Origin: Acidobacteriota bacterium
GTDB taxonomy: Bacteria > Acidobacteriota > Holophagae > Holophagales > Holophagaceae
DNA length: 64,000 nucleotides
Assembly: GCA_016192145.1 (NCBI GenBank)
Contig: JACPUT010000003.1
Location: 1-64,000 of the forward strand
Direction: 5' to 3'
Shown: in pieces, positions 34,971 to 43,514 of the stretch
Layout of the letters: the number at the start of each line of letters is the position of its first letter
Numbering within the stretch: the first letter of the stretch is position 1
The notes under the pieces: generated by a model
What the model was told of the DNA's origin: nothing
The model's input: the letters and a program-made list of their open reading frames with translations, nothing else
Databases searched by the model: none
Program-made: the position numbers and the translations under genes

Positions 34971-35971
34971 GGGTACTCCGCGAGCATGGCTTCGAGCGAA
35001 TGGATGAGGATGGGCACGGACAGTTCCTCCATACAGGGAACCCGGGGGGCAAAGGGGCAGGCGTCCAGGAAGCAGCCTAGGCACGGAAGGGATTCGTGGC
35101 GGATGACCTGCACGCGGGGGCCGGGCGGCGTGCTCAGCTCCGGGCGCGTCGGCCCGAAGGCGACGAGGGTCGGCACGGCCCCGGCGGCGGCCAGGAAGCT
35201 GAGGCCGCTATCCGGCCCGAAGGCGAGCTTGGCGCCGATGGCCCAGGCGGCGGACTCCGCGAGGGGGCGGGGCGAGGTCAGATCCAGGGCCTCGGGCACC
35301 CTCTCCCGGATCTTCCCGGCAGCGGCCTGATCGTGGATTCCCCCGCCCAACAGGACCACCCCGAGGTTCCGTTCCCGGGCCCATTCGGCGAGCCCGATGA
35401 GCACACTGGGGGGGATCCGCTTCAGGTGGTGATTGCCCCCGGCGATGAGCGCGACATAATCGCCCAGCCGATGTTCCGCCCGCGCCGCGGCCACGGCCTC
35501 CAGCGCGGCGGCGCGGGGGCGGAAGGGTTTGAAGGGGGCCTCCGGCAGCGAAGGGAAGGCCATCCGGAACACCTTCGAATAGCGCTCCGTGAAACTGCCG
35601 GGCTGCCCCTCGAAGGGCATCGCATGGGTGGCCATGAGGCGCACGCCCAGATCCCCGCACCCGAGGCGCAGGGGCACCCGCGCCAGGAAGGCGGCGATCA
35701 GGGGACGAGCGCTCCGGGGGAAGGCGATCAGCGAGGCCGGGCGGTGGGCGCGCAGCAGGGCCGCCGCCTCGCGGGTGCCGTACTTGCGCGCCGTCTCCGG
35801 CACCACGGCCGCGTAGCCCTCCGCGCCTTCGAACAGGTCCACCACCCAGTCGGGCCCCCAAACCACGATGGGCGCCCCCGTCGCCCGCAGGGGCGCCAGG
35901 GCGGCGTGGATCATCATGGCGTCGCCGAAGAAGCGGGGCACACGGACCCAATGCGCTCCCTGGGGAATCAT
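34967..35971 (-). CDS. Glycosyltransferase family 9 (heptosyltransferase-like)
   Basis: 334 residues from ATG 35971. GT9 pattern: WVRVPRFFGDAMMIHAALAPLR at the N-terminus (part: RVPRFFGDAMM), IAGGNHHLKRIPPSVL and FGPDSGLSFLAAAGAVPTLVAFGPT (part: GPDSGLSFLAAAG) near the nucleotide-sugar site. Ends with a Cys-rich CLGCFLDACPF. Transfers a heptose or other sugar onto lipid A core or related glycolipid. Middle gene of a coupled three-gene operon. Confidence 0.88.
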   Translation of the reverse strand: MIPQGAHWVRVPRFFGDAMMIHAALAPLRATGAPIVVWGPDWVVDLFEGAEGYAAVVPETARKYGTREAAALLRAHRPASLIAFPRSARPLIAAFLARVPLRLGCGDLGVRLMATHAMPFEGQPGSFTERYSKVFRMAFPSLPEAPFKPFRPRAAALEAVAAARAEHRLGDYVALIAGGNHHLKRIPPSVLIGLAEWARERNLGVVLLGGGIHDQAAAGKIRERVPEALDLTSPRPLAESAAWAIGAKLAFGPDSGLSFLAAAGAVPTLVAFGPTRPELSTPPGPRVQVIRHESLPCLGCFLDACPFAPRVPCMEELSVPILIHSLEAMLAEYP

Positions 35972-37692
35972 CGGGCCTTCCGCTTGAGCAGGAGCAGTTC
36001 CCCCCCGCCCGTGGGCTGACTCAGGAGCACTTCGAAGGAATCCCGGATCGTGGGGGTCATGCCCCCCATGTCCTGATCCCATTCGCGGCGCATGGAGACG
36101 AGGCGATCCTCCGGGCCCAGCTTCTCCAATTCCGCGGCCACGCGCACTTCCGGCATCAGGGAATCCGTATAGACCATGGCCCCGCTCCGGATCGTCTGCC
36201 AGTAGACGACCTTGCGGCCCTGGAGGTGGGGTTGCACCAGCCTGGACCACTCGAAGAAGTTCTTCTGCGGATCCAGCTTCCGGAAGCCCCAAGTGCCTCC
36301 CACCAGGTACACGAGCCCCAGGGTGAGGGCCGTTTCGCTCACCAGATGCTGGCCTCCGCCCGAGAGCGCCCGCCCGGTGAGGGAGAGGGCACCCAGGGTC
36401 GCGATGGCGCCGAGGGTGCCGGCCAACCCACGGAATGGCGCCACCTGCTCCTGCAGGGGGGCGCCACCGGCCCCGAAGGTCACCGCCAGCAGCGCGAGGC
36501 CCAGCAGGCCCAGCCCCAGGGCCAGCAACCCGCCCAACCGGCGGATCCGCGCCTCGCTCACGCCTTCGACGCTGAGGGGCTGGAGCATGCTGGCGAGCAG
36601 CAGGGCGAGGAAGGGATAGGAAGGCAGCAGGTACTTGCCCTGCTTGCTCTGCACCCAGGAGAGGAAGAGGAAGGGCACGACGAAGGCCACCATGAGGAAG
36701 CGCGCGGTGACATTGCGCGTGGCCCCGCTCCCCCGCAGGAAGAACCCCAGGGCGGGAAGCAGCAGCACCCAGGGGAAGAAATCCCCCAGGAGGTATTCCA
36801 GGTAGCGCCACCAGGGCTGGATGTGATCCCAGGCCTTGGTGGCCCGTTCGAAATTCTGATGGATCACCAGCTGATAGACGTAGTGGCCGCCCCCCTGGAT
36901 CCCGGCCGCCACATACCAGGGCAGCACCACCGCGAGGAAGAGCAGCGCCCCCGTCCCCAGCTTCATCCGCAGGAGGATCCGGAGGTCCCGCTGCCAGGCC
37001 AGGAAGGCCGCGAGCACGAGGAAGCTCAGGACGCCCGCCAGGGGCCCCTTCGCGAGGAAGGCCAGGGCGAGCCAGAAATAGCTCTTGTGGAACCACCGCC
37101 CCGCCTCACCCGCATGGAGTTCGGCCTGCAGGCCCCGCTCTAGCAGATACCCGCCCAGCCAGCAGAACCAGGCCCAGGAGAGCAGCACGCTGAACAGCAG
37201 ATCGATCTGGATGAACTGGCTCTGCCAGAACCACAGGGGGCTCGTGGCCAGGATCATCAGCGCCAGCCGGGCCACGCCCGCCTGGAGGAAGCGCTTGGCC
37301 CACTTCTGGTAGGCGTGGAGGAAGGCCAGGCTGGCCAAGACGGAGGGCAGGCGGAGGGCCCAGGCCGCGACGCCGTGGGAGAACCCGAGCCCGCCCGTGA
37401 GGAAGTTCATGGCGCCGTTGGAGGCCTTCATCACCCAGTAGTAGAGGATCGGCTTCTCGTCGTAGGGCACGCCGTTCAGCCAGGGCATCAACCAGGTGCC
37501 GCGGAGCTGCATTTCCTTCACGCACTGGGCGAAGTCCGGTTCATCCGGAGCCCAAATATCCCGCATCGGAAGCACGATCAGGAGCAGCGCCGCGAAAAGC
37601 ACCAGGGCCGCGTGCTCGCGGACCCAGGCACCGGCCCGTTCACCGGGAAGCGGGGCGGATCCCCCAGGAGAAGGCTGAAGATCTTCGGACAT
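35968..37692 (-). CDS. ArnT-like lipid-linked sugar transferase (GT83/GT39)
   Basis: 574 residues with about twelve transmembrane helices. The first periplasmic loop has the catalytic acidic pattern RDIWAPDEPDFAQCVKEM followed by GVPYDEKPILYYWVMKA (part: DEKPILYYW), as in ArnT, which moves aminoarabinose from undecaprenyl phosphate to lipid A. Long C-terminal periplasmic tail. Operon with GT9 and an ArnE/F-like protein supports envelope glycolipid modification; the actual sugar is unknown. Confidence 0.88.
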   Translation of the reverse strand: MSEDLQPSPGGSAPLPGERAGAWVREHAALVLFAALLLIVLPMRDIWAPDEPDFAQCVKEMQLRGTWLMPWLNGVPYDEKPILYYWVMKASNGAMNFLTGGLGFSHGVAAWALRLPSVLASLAFLHAYQKWAKRFLQAGVARLALMILATSPLWFWQSQFIQIDLLFSVLLSWAWFCWLGGYLLERGLQAELHAGEAGRWFHKSYFWLALAFLAKGPLAGVLSFLVLAAFLAWQRDLRILLRMKLGTGALLFLAVVLPWYVAAGIQGGGHYVYQLVIHQNFERATKAWDHIQPWWRYLEYLLGDFFPWVLLLPALGFFLRGSGATRNVTARFLMVAFVVPFLFLSWVQSKQGKYLLPSYPFLALLLASMLQPLSVEGVSEARIRRLGGLLALGLGLLGLALLAVTFGAGGAPLQEQVAPFRGLAGTLGAIATLGALSLTGRALSGGGQHLVSETALTLGLVYLVGGTWGFRKLDPQKNFFEWSRLVQPHLQGRKVVYWQTIRSGAMVYTDSLMPEVRVAAELEKLGPEDRLVSMRREWDQDMGGMTPTIRDSFEVLLSQPTGGGELLLLKRKAR

Positions 37693-37773
37693 CCCTTAAC
37701 TATCGCATCCCGGGCGCCTCGCTTCTCCCTGTTCCGACGGCCGGGAAGGCCTAAAATGGAACCTGGAGCTTCC

Positions 37774-38052
37774 ATGCGCCTCGCCCTCACCATCCTCCTG
37801 GTTTCCGCCTCCCTGGCGGCCGGGGGCGATTTTAAACAGGACATGAAGGCCGCCGGCAAGCAGATCGGCCAGGGATTCAAGAAGGGCGGCCAAGCTGTGG
37901 GCAAGACCGCCAAACAGGGCGGCAAAGCCGTCGGCAAGGGGGCCAAGACCGGCGGCAAAGCCGTGGGTCAAGGCGCCAAGACCGCCGGCAAGGGCATCGC
38001 CGAGGGCGCCAAAGAGGCCGGCAAGGGAATCAAAAAGGCCTTCAAAGACTAA
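37774..38052 (+). CDS. Secreted Lys/Gly-repeat protein
   Basis: 92 residues from ATG 37774. A signal peptide (MRLALTILLVSASLAAGG) is followed by a wholly repetitive mature part of about 11-residue units: GKQIGQGFKKG, GQAVGKTAKQG, GKAVGKGAKTG, GKAVGQGAKTA, GKGIAEGAKEA, GKGIKKAFKD. Very basic, with Gly and Ala alternating so that helix formation would be amphipathic. No family recognised; resembles LEA or apolipoprotein-like repeats. Divergent from the ArnT-like operon. Confidence 0.78.
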   Translation: MRLALTILLVSASLAAGGDFKQDMKAAGKQIGQGFKKGGQAVGKTAKQGGKAVGKGAKTGGKAVGQGAKTAGKGIAEGAKEAGKGIKKAFKD

Positions 38053-38079
38053 GTGTTGGGCCACCCCCCATTGCTTTTC

Positions 38080-38225
38080 TCTGCGCCTCCGCGCCTCTGC
38101 GCCTCTGCGTCATGCTTTTCCATTCGCACCGAGGTCAACGAATCTCATGGATCAAGCCCCCACAAAGGCAAAGGACTAACGCGGAGGCGCGGAGGCGCAG
38201 AGGCGCGGAGGCGCAGAGACGCAGA
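38080..38225. repeat. Iterated-word hairpin 4 (GCGGAGGCGCAGA words)
   Basis: Left arm (38080-38121) repeats TGCGCCTC(C/T)GCGCCTC and ends GCGTCATGCTTTTCC; the right arm (38170-38225) repeats GCGGAGGCGCAGA. The left-arm end and the loop-side part of the right arm (AAAGGACTAACGC) are shared, in inverted orientation, with hairpin 6 at 42227-42348. Confidence 0.85.
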
Positions 38226-38314
38226 CGGGGCTGGGCCACTCCACCAGGGCGATCGGCAGAGGCCTTGGGGGCTCAACCCGGAGTAGACTTCGGGATCCCA
38301 GCCCCGGAGCACCC

Positions 38315-39562
38315 ATGCGCGCCCTGCCCTGCCTGCTGCTGCCCTTCCTCCTCCAAGGGCCCCTTCCGGCGCAGACGCCTCCAGGGACCTATGGGCAACC
38401 GCCGGATGCGGCCCTGACCCGCGCCAAGGCGCTGCTCACCAAGGTGCCCCTCGTGGACGGTCACAACGACCTGCCCTGGGAGATCCGCGAGTCCAAGACC
38501 GCGCCCATGGATGTGGAGGCCTACGACCTTCGCAAGCCCACGCCGGACGAGACGGATCTCGCCCGCCTGAAAGCCGGAAGGGTGAGCGCCCAGTTCTGGA
38601 GCGTCTACGTGCCCGGCGAGCTGGGCTCGGGCTTCGCCAAGGTGCAGCTGGAGCAGCTGGACATCGCCCGCCGCATGATCGCCCGGTACCCCGAGGCCCT
38701 CCTGTTCGCCACCCGCAGCAGCGACATCGCCAAAGCGCGGAAGGCGGGCAAGGTGGCCAGTTTCATCGGCATGGAGGGCGGCCACGTCATCGAGAATTCG
38801 CTCGGCGCCCTGCGCATGTACTACGACCTCGGCGCCCGCTACATGACCCTCACCCACAACGTCACCCTGGATTGGGCCGATGCCGCCCTGGGCGAGCGCA
38901 AGCACGGTGGCCTCACCCCCTTCGGCAAGGAGGTGGTCCGCGAGATGAACCGCCTCGGGATGATGGTGGACATCAGCCACGTGAGCCCTGAGGTGATGCG
39001 CGACGTGCTGGACACCAGCGAAGCCCCCGTGATCTTCAGCCACAGCTGCGCCCGGGCCCTGGTGGACCACCCCCGCAACGTGCCCGACGCCATCCTCGCC
39101 CGCATGGCCCGAAACGGCGGCGTCGTCATGGTCACCTTCATCCCCCCCTTCGTGAATCGCGCCTCCAAGGCCTGGTACGACGGCCTCGAAGCCGCCACCA
39201 AGGGCCTGAAGGACGACACTGCGAAGCAGGCCGAAGCCGCCTACCGCGACGCCCACCCCCAACCCCGCGCCACCACCCAGGACGTGGCCGACCACATCGA
39301 CCACGTGGCCAAGGTCGCCGGCAAGGACCACGTCGGCATCGCCTGCGACTTCGCCGGCATGCAAGGCCCCGTCGGCCTTGAAGACGCCAGCACCTACCCC
39401 AACCTCTTCGCCGAACTGATGCGCCGCGGATGGACTGACGAGGACCTCACCAAGCTCGCGGGCGGGAACATGATCCGCACCTTCGCGGCGGCAGAGAAGG
39501 TGTCGGAGCGACTGCGGAAGGAACGGAAGCCGAGTTTGGCGCAGGTTTCTGGGATACGGTAA
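38315..39562 (+). CDS. Membrane dipeptidase (peptidase M19)
   Basis: 415 residues. Signal peptide MRALPCLLLPFLLQGPLPAQ, then the renal-dipeptidase TIM barrel: VPLVDGHNDLPWEIRES (first His and Asp metal ligands), ASFIGMEGGHVIENS (bridging Glu), YMTLTHNVTLDWADAA, VDISHVSPEVM, IFSHSCARAL and HVGIACDFAG. All binuclear zinc ligands are present. Exported dipeptide hydrolase, probably for peptide scavenging or peptidoglycan turnover. Confidence 0.94.
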   Translation: MRALPCLLLPFLLQGPLPAQTPPGTYGQPPDAALTRAKALLTKVPLVDGHNDLPWEIRESKTAPMDVEAYDLRKPTPDETDLARLKAGRVSAQFWSVYVPGELGSGFAKVQLEQLDIARRMIARYPEALLFATRSSDIAKARKAGKVASFIGMEGGHVIENSLGALRMYYDLGARYMTLTHNVTLDWADAALGERKHGGLTPFGKEVVREMNRLGMMVDISHVSPEVMRDVLDTSEAPVIFSHSCARALVDHPRNVPDAILARMARNGGVVMVTFIPPFVNRASKAWYDGLEAATKGLKDDTAKQAEAAYRDAHPQPRATTQDVADHIDHVAKVAGKDHVGIACDFAGMQGPVGLEDASTYPNLFAELMRRGWTDEDLTKLAGGNMIRTFAAAEKVSERLRKERKPSLAQVSGIR

Positions 39563-39583
39563 TTACAAAGTTAGGGCTTCTCA

Positions 39584-40387
39584 ATGAAGAACGGAAATGC
39601 CATCAGACTTAGCCTGATTGTTGGAGTTCTATCTGTTCCATCTATTTGCCGGTCTGGAATGCAAGGGGCATCATTGAGTCAATTGCAAGCCACCCAGAAA
39701 GCCCAATGCGAACGAGATATGGCCTTGGTTGATTCAGGGATTGTGAGCCTGCAATCAGAAATTTCATCGAAGCGGCTTTCGGAAGGTTTGAAAGCTGATG
39801 TGAAGTTGCTTCTGAAGTACCTCTACGACCTCGATCAATGGGTCCGAAAATGCCGAAACCTCCCCTTCGATCACGGGTATGGAGGTACAAAAGCAGCGAA
39901 TGAGTTCAAGGAGACTCTTGTTCAAAAGGCGAATCGACTGGATGAGGAGAATAAAATACTTCTTCAATCCCTCATTTCGCGATGGGGATGGTTCACAAAA
40001 TCGGAATGGGGCTCCGAGTCAGATAATTATGCTTGGCACCTAGTACAACACTCTGATCACGACCTCCCATTTCAAAAAAAGATTCTGGCCTTGCTGGAGC
40101 CGCTAGTTACCTCTGGGGAGACCGACCGTTCACACTATGCATTGTTGTTTGATCGTGTGTCCGTGAACGAAGGTCGCTTCCAACGATTCGGAACCCAGGG
40201 ATTCTGCATTGGAAAAGGGAAGTGGATACCCCGTCCAATTGAAGATCCAGCGAATGTTGATGCAAGGCGAAAGGCAATGGGCCTTCTTCCTATGGCAGAT
40301 TACATCCATACATTTCGGGAGATTTGCCAAGAGGATGAGACGGAAAGAGCGTTGAAAACCCAGGGGCTTCCGTCCCAGAAACCCTAA
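39584..40387 (+). CDS. AT-richer orphan protein
   Basis: 267 residues with a weak N-terminal hydrophobic segment (LSLIVGVLSVPSICRSG, signal-like). The rest is mixed helical, with WFTKSEWGSESDNYAWHL and repeated Trp. No family recognised. Base and codon use differ sharply from its neighbours: G+C is close to one half by eye and third positions are often A or T. This suggests recent acquisition. Starts 21 bases after the dipeptidase stop. Confidence 0.72.
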   Translation: MKNGNAIRLSLIVGVLSVPSICRSGMQGASLSQLQATQKAQCERDMALVDSGIVSLQSEISSKRLSEGLKADVKLLLKYLYDLDQWVRKCRNLPFDHGYGGTKAANEFKETLVQKANRLDEENKILLQSLISRWGWFTKSEWGSESDNYAWHLVQHSDHDLPFQKKILALLEPLVTSGETDRSHYALLFDRVSVNEGRFQRFGTQGFCIGKGKWIPRPIEDPANVDARRKAMGLLPMADYIHTFREICQEDETERALKTQGLPSQKP

Positions 40388-40450
40388 CTAATCAATGCAC
40401 CAGACGCTACCGCTACGCTGCAACGCCGGAGATTCCGGAAGCTAAGGTCC

Positions 40451-41446
40451 CTACTTCGTCCGATCCAACAAGATCGTCGGAATCCCCATGAGCAGCTTCT
40501 TGGTGGAGGCATCCCCCTCCACCTTGCTGAGCGCGGCCATGGCGCGATCCGAGGCGCCTTGGGCGAGGTCGCGGGTTTCCTTCAGGGCGTCGTGGCGATC
40601 GATGAGGGCGCGGAGGGCCTTCTCCTCGTCGGCGGGGATGGGCACTTCCTCTCCGCGATCCCAGATGCGGCGGATGAAGGGATTCACTTCGTCGTGGGCC
40701 TTCTCGAGCAGGGTCAGCATGGGCAGGGTGAGCTTGCCTTCGCGGAGGTCGCTGAAGGCGGGTTTGCCCAGCTGCTCGCTGGTGGCGGTGTAGTCCAGCA
40801 GGTCATCCACCAGCTGGAAGGCGCGGCCGATCTCGAGCCCGTAGGCGCGCATGGCGGCGCAATCCTCGGGGCTGCGGCCCGTGAGCACGGCGCCGGTCTC
40901 GGTGCAGCCGCCGAAGAGCAGAGCCGTCTTCCGTTCCTGGATATCGAAGTAGTCCTTGCGGCTGGTATCCAGCTTGAAGAGCACATCGTTCTGGATGAGC
41001 TCGCCCTCGGTCATGCGGCGGGTCACCTCCGCGAGGATCTCCATCATCCGCCAGCTGCGGCCCTGGATGGCCTCGTCCATGGCCACGAGGTAGAGCAGAT
41101 CGCCGAAGAGCACCGTGAGGGTGTTGCCCCAGAGGCGGTTGAGAGTGGGCTTGCCGCGGCGCAGCTGGGCGTGGTCGATGACGTCGTCGTGCACCAGCGT
41201 GGCCGTGTGGATCAGCTCGAACACCGCGCCGAAGCGCACGTCCTCCTTGCCCTGGTGGCCCGCGAACTTGGCGCCGAGCAGCACGAGGGCCGGCCTGAGC
41301 CGCTTGCCCTGCCCGCCCCGCACATGGGTGGCGAGCTTGTCCACCACGGGCACTTCCGACCGCAGGATGCGCTGCAGCTCATCCTCCACATCCGAGAGCT
41401 TGCCCTGGATGGGGAGGAAGTAGCGGAGGAGGTCGAGGCGTGACAT
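40451..41446 (-). CDS. ispB: Polyprenyl diphosphate synthase
   Basis: 331 residues. Makes the long prenyl chain of quinones. First Asp-rich motif DDVIDHAQLRRGKPT (about 80-95), second in FQLVDDLLDYTAT (about 207-219), plus GKRLRPALVLL near residue 50. Chain length cannot be set with certainty; small residues before the first motif favour octaprenyl or longer. Gene symbol by family analogy. Confidence 0.92.
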   Translation of the reverse strand: MSRLDLLRYFLPIQGKLSDVEDELQRILRSEVPVVDKLATHVRGGQGKRLRPALVLLGAKFAGHQGKEDVRFGAVFELIHTATLVHDDVIDHAQLRRGKPTLNRLWGNTLTVLFGDLLYLVAMDEAIQGRSWRMMEILAEVTRRMTEGELIQNDVLFKLDTSRKDYFDIQERKTALLFGGCTETGAVLTGRSPEDCAAMRAYGLEIGRAFQLVDDLLDYTATSEQLGKPAFSDLREGKLTLPMLTLLEKAHDEVNPFIRRIWDRGEEVPIPADEEKALRALIDRHDALKETRDLAQGASDRAMAALSKVEGDASTKKLLMGIPTILLDRTK

Positions 41447-41460
41447 AGGAAGTTAAATTC

Positions 41461-41556
41461 TCACCACCAAGACACCAAGACACCAAGAACCGATTTGAAG
41501 GACCGACCTACTAGGAAGGTCAATTCCTTGCTTTTCCTTGGTGCCTTGGTGGTGGA
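41461..41556. repeat. Iterated-word hairpin 5 (ACACCAAG words)
   Basis: The left arm (41461-41487) is ACCACCAAG then ACACCAAG twice; the right arm (41531-41556) has CCTTGGTG and CCTTGGTGG. Between yajQ and ispB, both minus strand. About 43-base loop. Confidence 0.82.
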
Positions 41557-41560
41557 TTTT

Positions 41561-42064
41561 CTAGCCGCGGTAGTTCGTGAACTGCAGATCGATGGCGAGC
41601 TTCTCTTGCTCCTTCTTGAAGACCGCCATGGCCTCCTGGAGGTCATCCTTGCTCTTGCCGGTGATGCGGAGTTGATCGCCCTGGATGGCGCCCTGCACCT
41701 TGAGCTTGGCGTTCTTGATGGAGGCGATGAGGGACTTGGCCTTGTCGCCGGGGATGCCCTGGTTGATCTTCACCTCCTGGCGGGCGCTGCCCTTGGAACC
41801 GGCTTCGATCTTGCCGAACTCCATGGCGAGGATGCTCACGCCGCGCTTGTGGAGCTTGCTCTGGAGCACGTCGATCACGGCCTTGAGCTTGATCTCGTCA
41901 TCGCTCGTGAGGATGAGGGCCGAGGCCTCCTTGATCTCGATCTTGGAGATGGAGCCCTTGAAGTCGTAGCGCTGCCCGATCTCCTTCATGGCCTGGTCCA
42001 CCGCGTTGCGGACCTCGGACATGTCGACCTTGGACACCACGTCAAAGCTGTATTCGCTGGCCAT
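41561..42064 (-). CDS. yajQ: YajQ family nucleotide-binding protein
   Basis: 167 residues from ATG 42064. Family motifs: SFDVVSKVDMSEVRNAVDQA (20 residues), QRYDFKGSISKIEI, GVSILAMEFGKIE, and C-terminal RITGKSKDDLQEAMA plus LQFTNYRG. YajQ/DUF520 proteins bind nucleotides, including cyclic di-GMP in Xanthomonas. Cytosolic. Flanked on both sides by iterated-word hairpins. Confidence 0.96.
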   Translation of the reverse strand: MASEYSFDVVSKVDMSEVRNAVDQAMKEIGQRYDFKGSISKIEIKEASALILTSDDEIKLKAVIDVLQSKLHKRGVSILAMEFGKIEAGSKGSARQEVKINQGIPGDKAKSLIASIKNAKLKVQGAIQGDQLRITGKSKDDLQEAMAVFKKEQEKLAIDLQFTNYRG

Positions 42065-42226
42065 CGGCTCGCCTCCAACCCTCTTAATGTACCGGAGTTG
42101 GAAGCTGGGCGCAGGGGTGCGGGCTGCTCCCCACGGGGAGGGATCCCCAAGCGGGACCCCCTCAAAGGCCGTGGGCGGTCGACGGGGCCATTCCAGATGA
42201 GGCCCCATTTCGGGTTTGGAGCACCA

Positions 42227-42348
42227 CCCTCCGCGCCTCTGCGTTACGCCTTTCTTCCTTCTCTCGCCCAAGCTGAGGCTAAGAACGGATCAAGTGGAAA
42301 AGCATGACGCAGAGGCGCAGAGGCGCGGAGACGCGGAGGCGCAGAGGA
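42227..42348. repeat. Iterated-word hairpin 6, homolog of hairpin 4
   Basis: In the 336-base gap before yajQ. The left arm (42227-42253) has CCGCGCCTCTGCGTTACGCCTTT; the right arm (42297-42348) starts GGAAAAGCATGACGC and repeats AGAGGCGC. Read on the minus strand it matches hairpin 4 in both arm words and both loop-side flanks, while the loop centre differs. The rest of the gap shows no other feature. Confidence 0.85.
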
Positions 42349-42400
42349 ATGGATGGCCAATCCGCTTCATTGCCTATCCCGTCTGAAGCCCGAAGCCCCC

Positions 42401-43492
42401 CTACTCCCCGCCCTTGCCCGAGCCCAGGCTACGGAAGAAAGCCACGGTGCTGAGGCGGATGCCGACGATGAGCACGGCCTCATCCCGGCCGCTGCGCCCC
42501 TTGGAGACATACCCCTCGGTGTAGAAATCCCCGCTGGCCCCTTCGCTCCCGAATTGGGTGAGCACCACCCGGCCCCGGATGAAGAGGCGATCCTTGGCCA
42601 GGAAGAGGGGATCCCGCACGTAGGCCACCTCGGCGAAGGAACCCCGGAGGGCCCCCACCTCCTGGCGGACGGTGGCGCCGGCGCGCCAGCGGCTCTTGAA
42701 GGAGTCCTGCTCCTGGGTCGAGCCATCGGGCCCCACCGCCGGGGCGCTGTAGCCCACCATGCCCACGGCCCCCACGAGGCCCCAGCTCACGCGATCGTTC
42801 AGGGACTTCATCCACCAGCCGCCGATCTCGGCCCGCACCTGCCCCGTGGTGGTGATGATGTTCACGGCCTCGCTCTGCTCGAGGCTGCTGCTCTGGAAGC
42901 TCAGCGTGCCGAAGGTCTCCACCCACTCATCGGACTCCTGTTTCCGGAAGGTCTGGCGGATGTCCAGGGCCACGTAGGGCCGGCTCTTGCTGAAGAAGCC
43001 GCCGTTGGTGCCCTGCTCCCGGAAGAGGCTGCTGAACTGGAAGCCGCCGTAGAGATCCACCTTCAGCTCGTCGGCATCCACCCGCTGCGGATCATGCTTG
43101 GCGCGGAGGCGGGCGATGATGCGGTCCAGGCTGCGCAGGCCATCCAGGATGCGGATCTGGGCGTCCGTCACCGCTTCCATGTCCCTGGCGATGGGGCTGC
43201 GCTCCTGGCTGAGTCCCTTGAGCAGGGCCCGGGCATCGATGAGATCCCGCTCCGCCGCGTCGACCTGGCGTTTCAGGCTGCGCTGCTGCTCCCGCAGGCG
43301 CCGGAAGAAGGGCTGGACATGCTCGGGGCCGAGGGCCTGGATGCGGGCCAGGAGCTCCTCCCCGTACCGGGGATTGGGGCGTGCGCCTGCCCAGATGGAA
43401 GGCGGCTGCGGCACCCCGGCTTCGGGATCCAGGGCCTGGCCCAACAAGGGCGCGGCAAGACAGAACAGGGCTGCAATCGGTCGCATGGTCAT
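42401..43492 (-). CDS. Hypothetical exported beta-rich protein
   Basis: 363 residues. A signal peptide (MTMRPIAALFCLAAPLLGQ) is followed by a long helical/coiled region (about 45-140, FFRRLREQQRSLKRQVDAAERD in part) and then alternating polar/hydrophobic strands with Gly and aromatic residues (DLYGGFQFSSLF, RPYVALDIRQTF, RWRAGATVRQEVG) ending in VLIVGIRLSTVAFFRS. This layout suggests an outer-membrane beta-barrel with periplasmic coiled coil. Family not recognised. Confidence 0.65.
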   Translation of the reverse strand: MTMRPIAALFCLAAPLLGQALDPEAGVPQPPSIWAGARPNPRYGEELLARIQALGPEHVQPFFRRLREQQRSLKRQVDAAERDLIDARALLKGLSQERSPIARDMEAVTDAQIRILDGLRSLDRIIARLRAKHDPQRVDADELKVDLYGGFQFSSLFREQGTNGGFFSKSRPYVALDIRQTFRKQESDEWVETFGTLSFQSSSLEQSEAVNIITTTGQVRAEIGGWWMKSLNDRVSWGLVGAVGMVGYSAPAVGPDGSTQEQDSFKSRWRAGATVRQEVGALRGSFAEVAYVRDPLFLAKDRLFIRGRVVLTQFGSEGASGDFYTEGYVSKGRSGRDEAVLIVGIRLSTVAFFRSLGSGKGGE

Positions 43493-43514
43493 CCGGAGGG
43501 GAAGGCTCAGTTTC

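Noticed and set aside
38080-38225. CRISPR array or tandem-repeat locus
   Set aside because: The repeated units are 8-13 bases without spacers and the two blocks are inverted, not direct.
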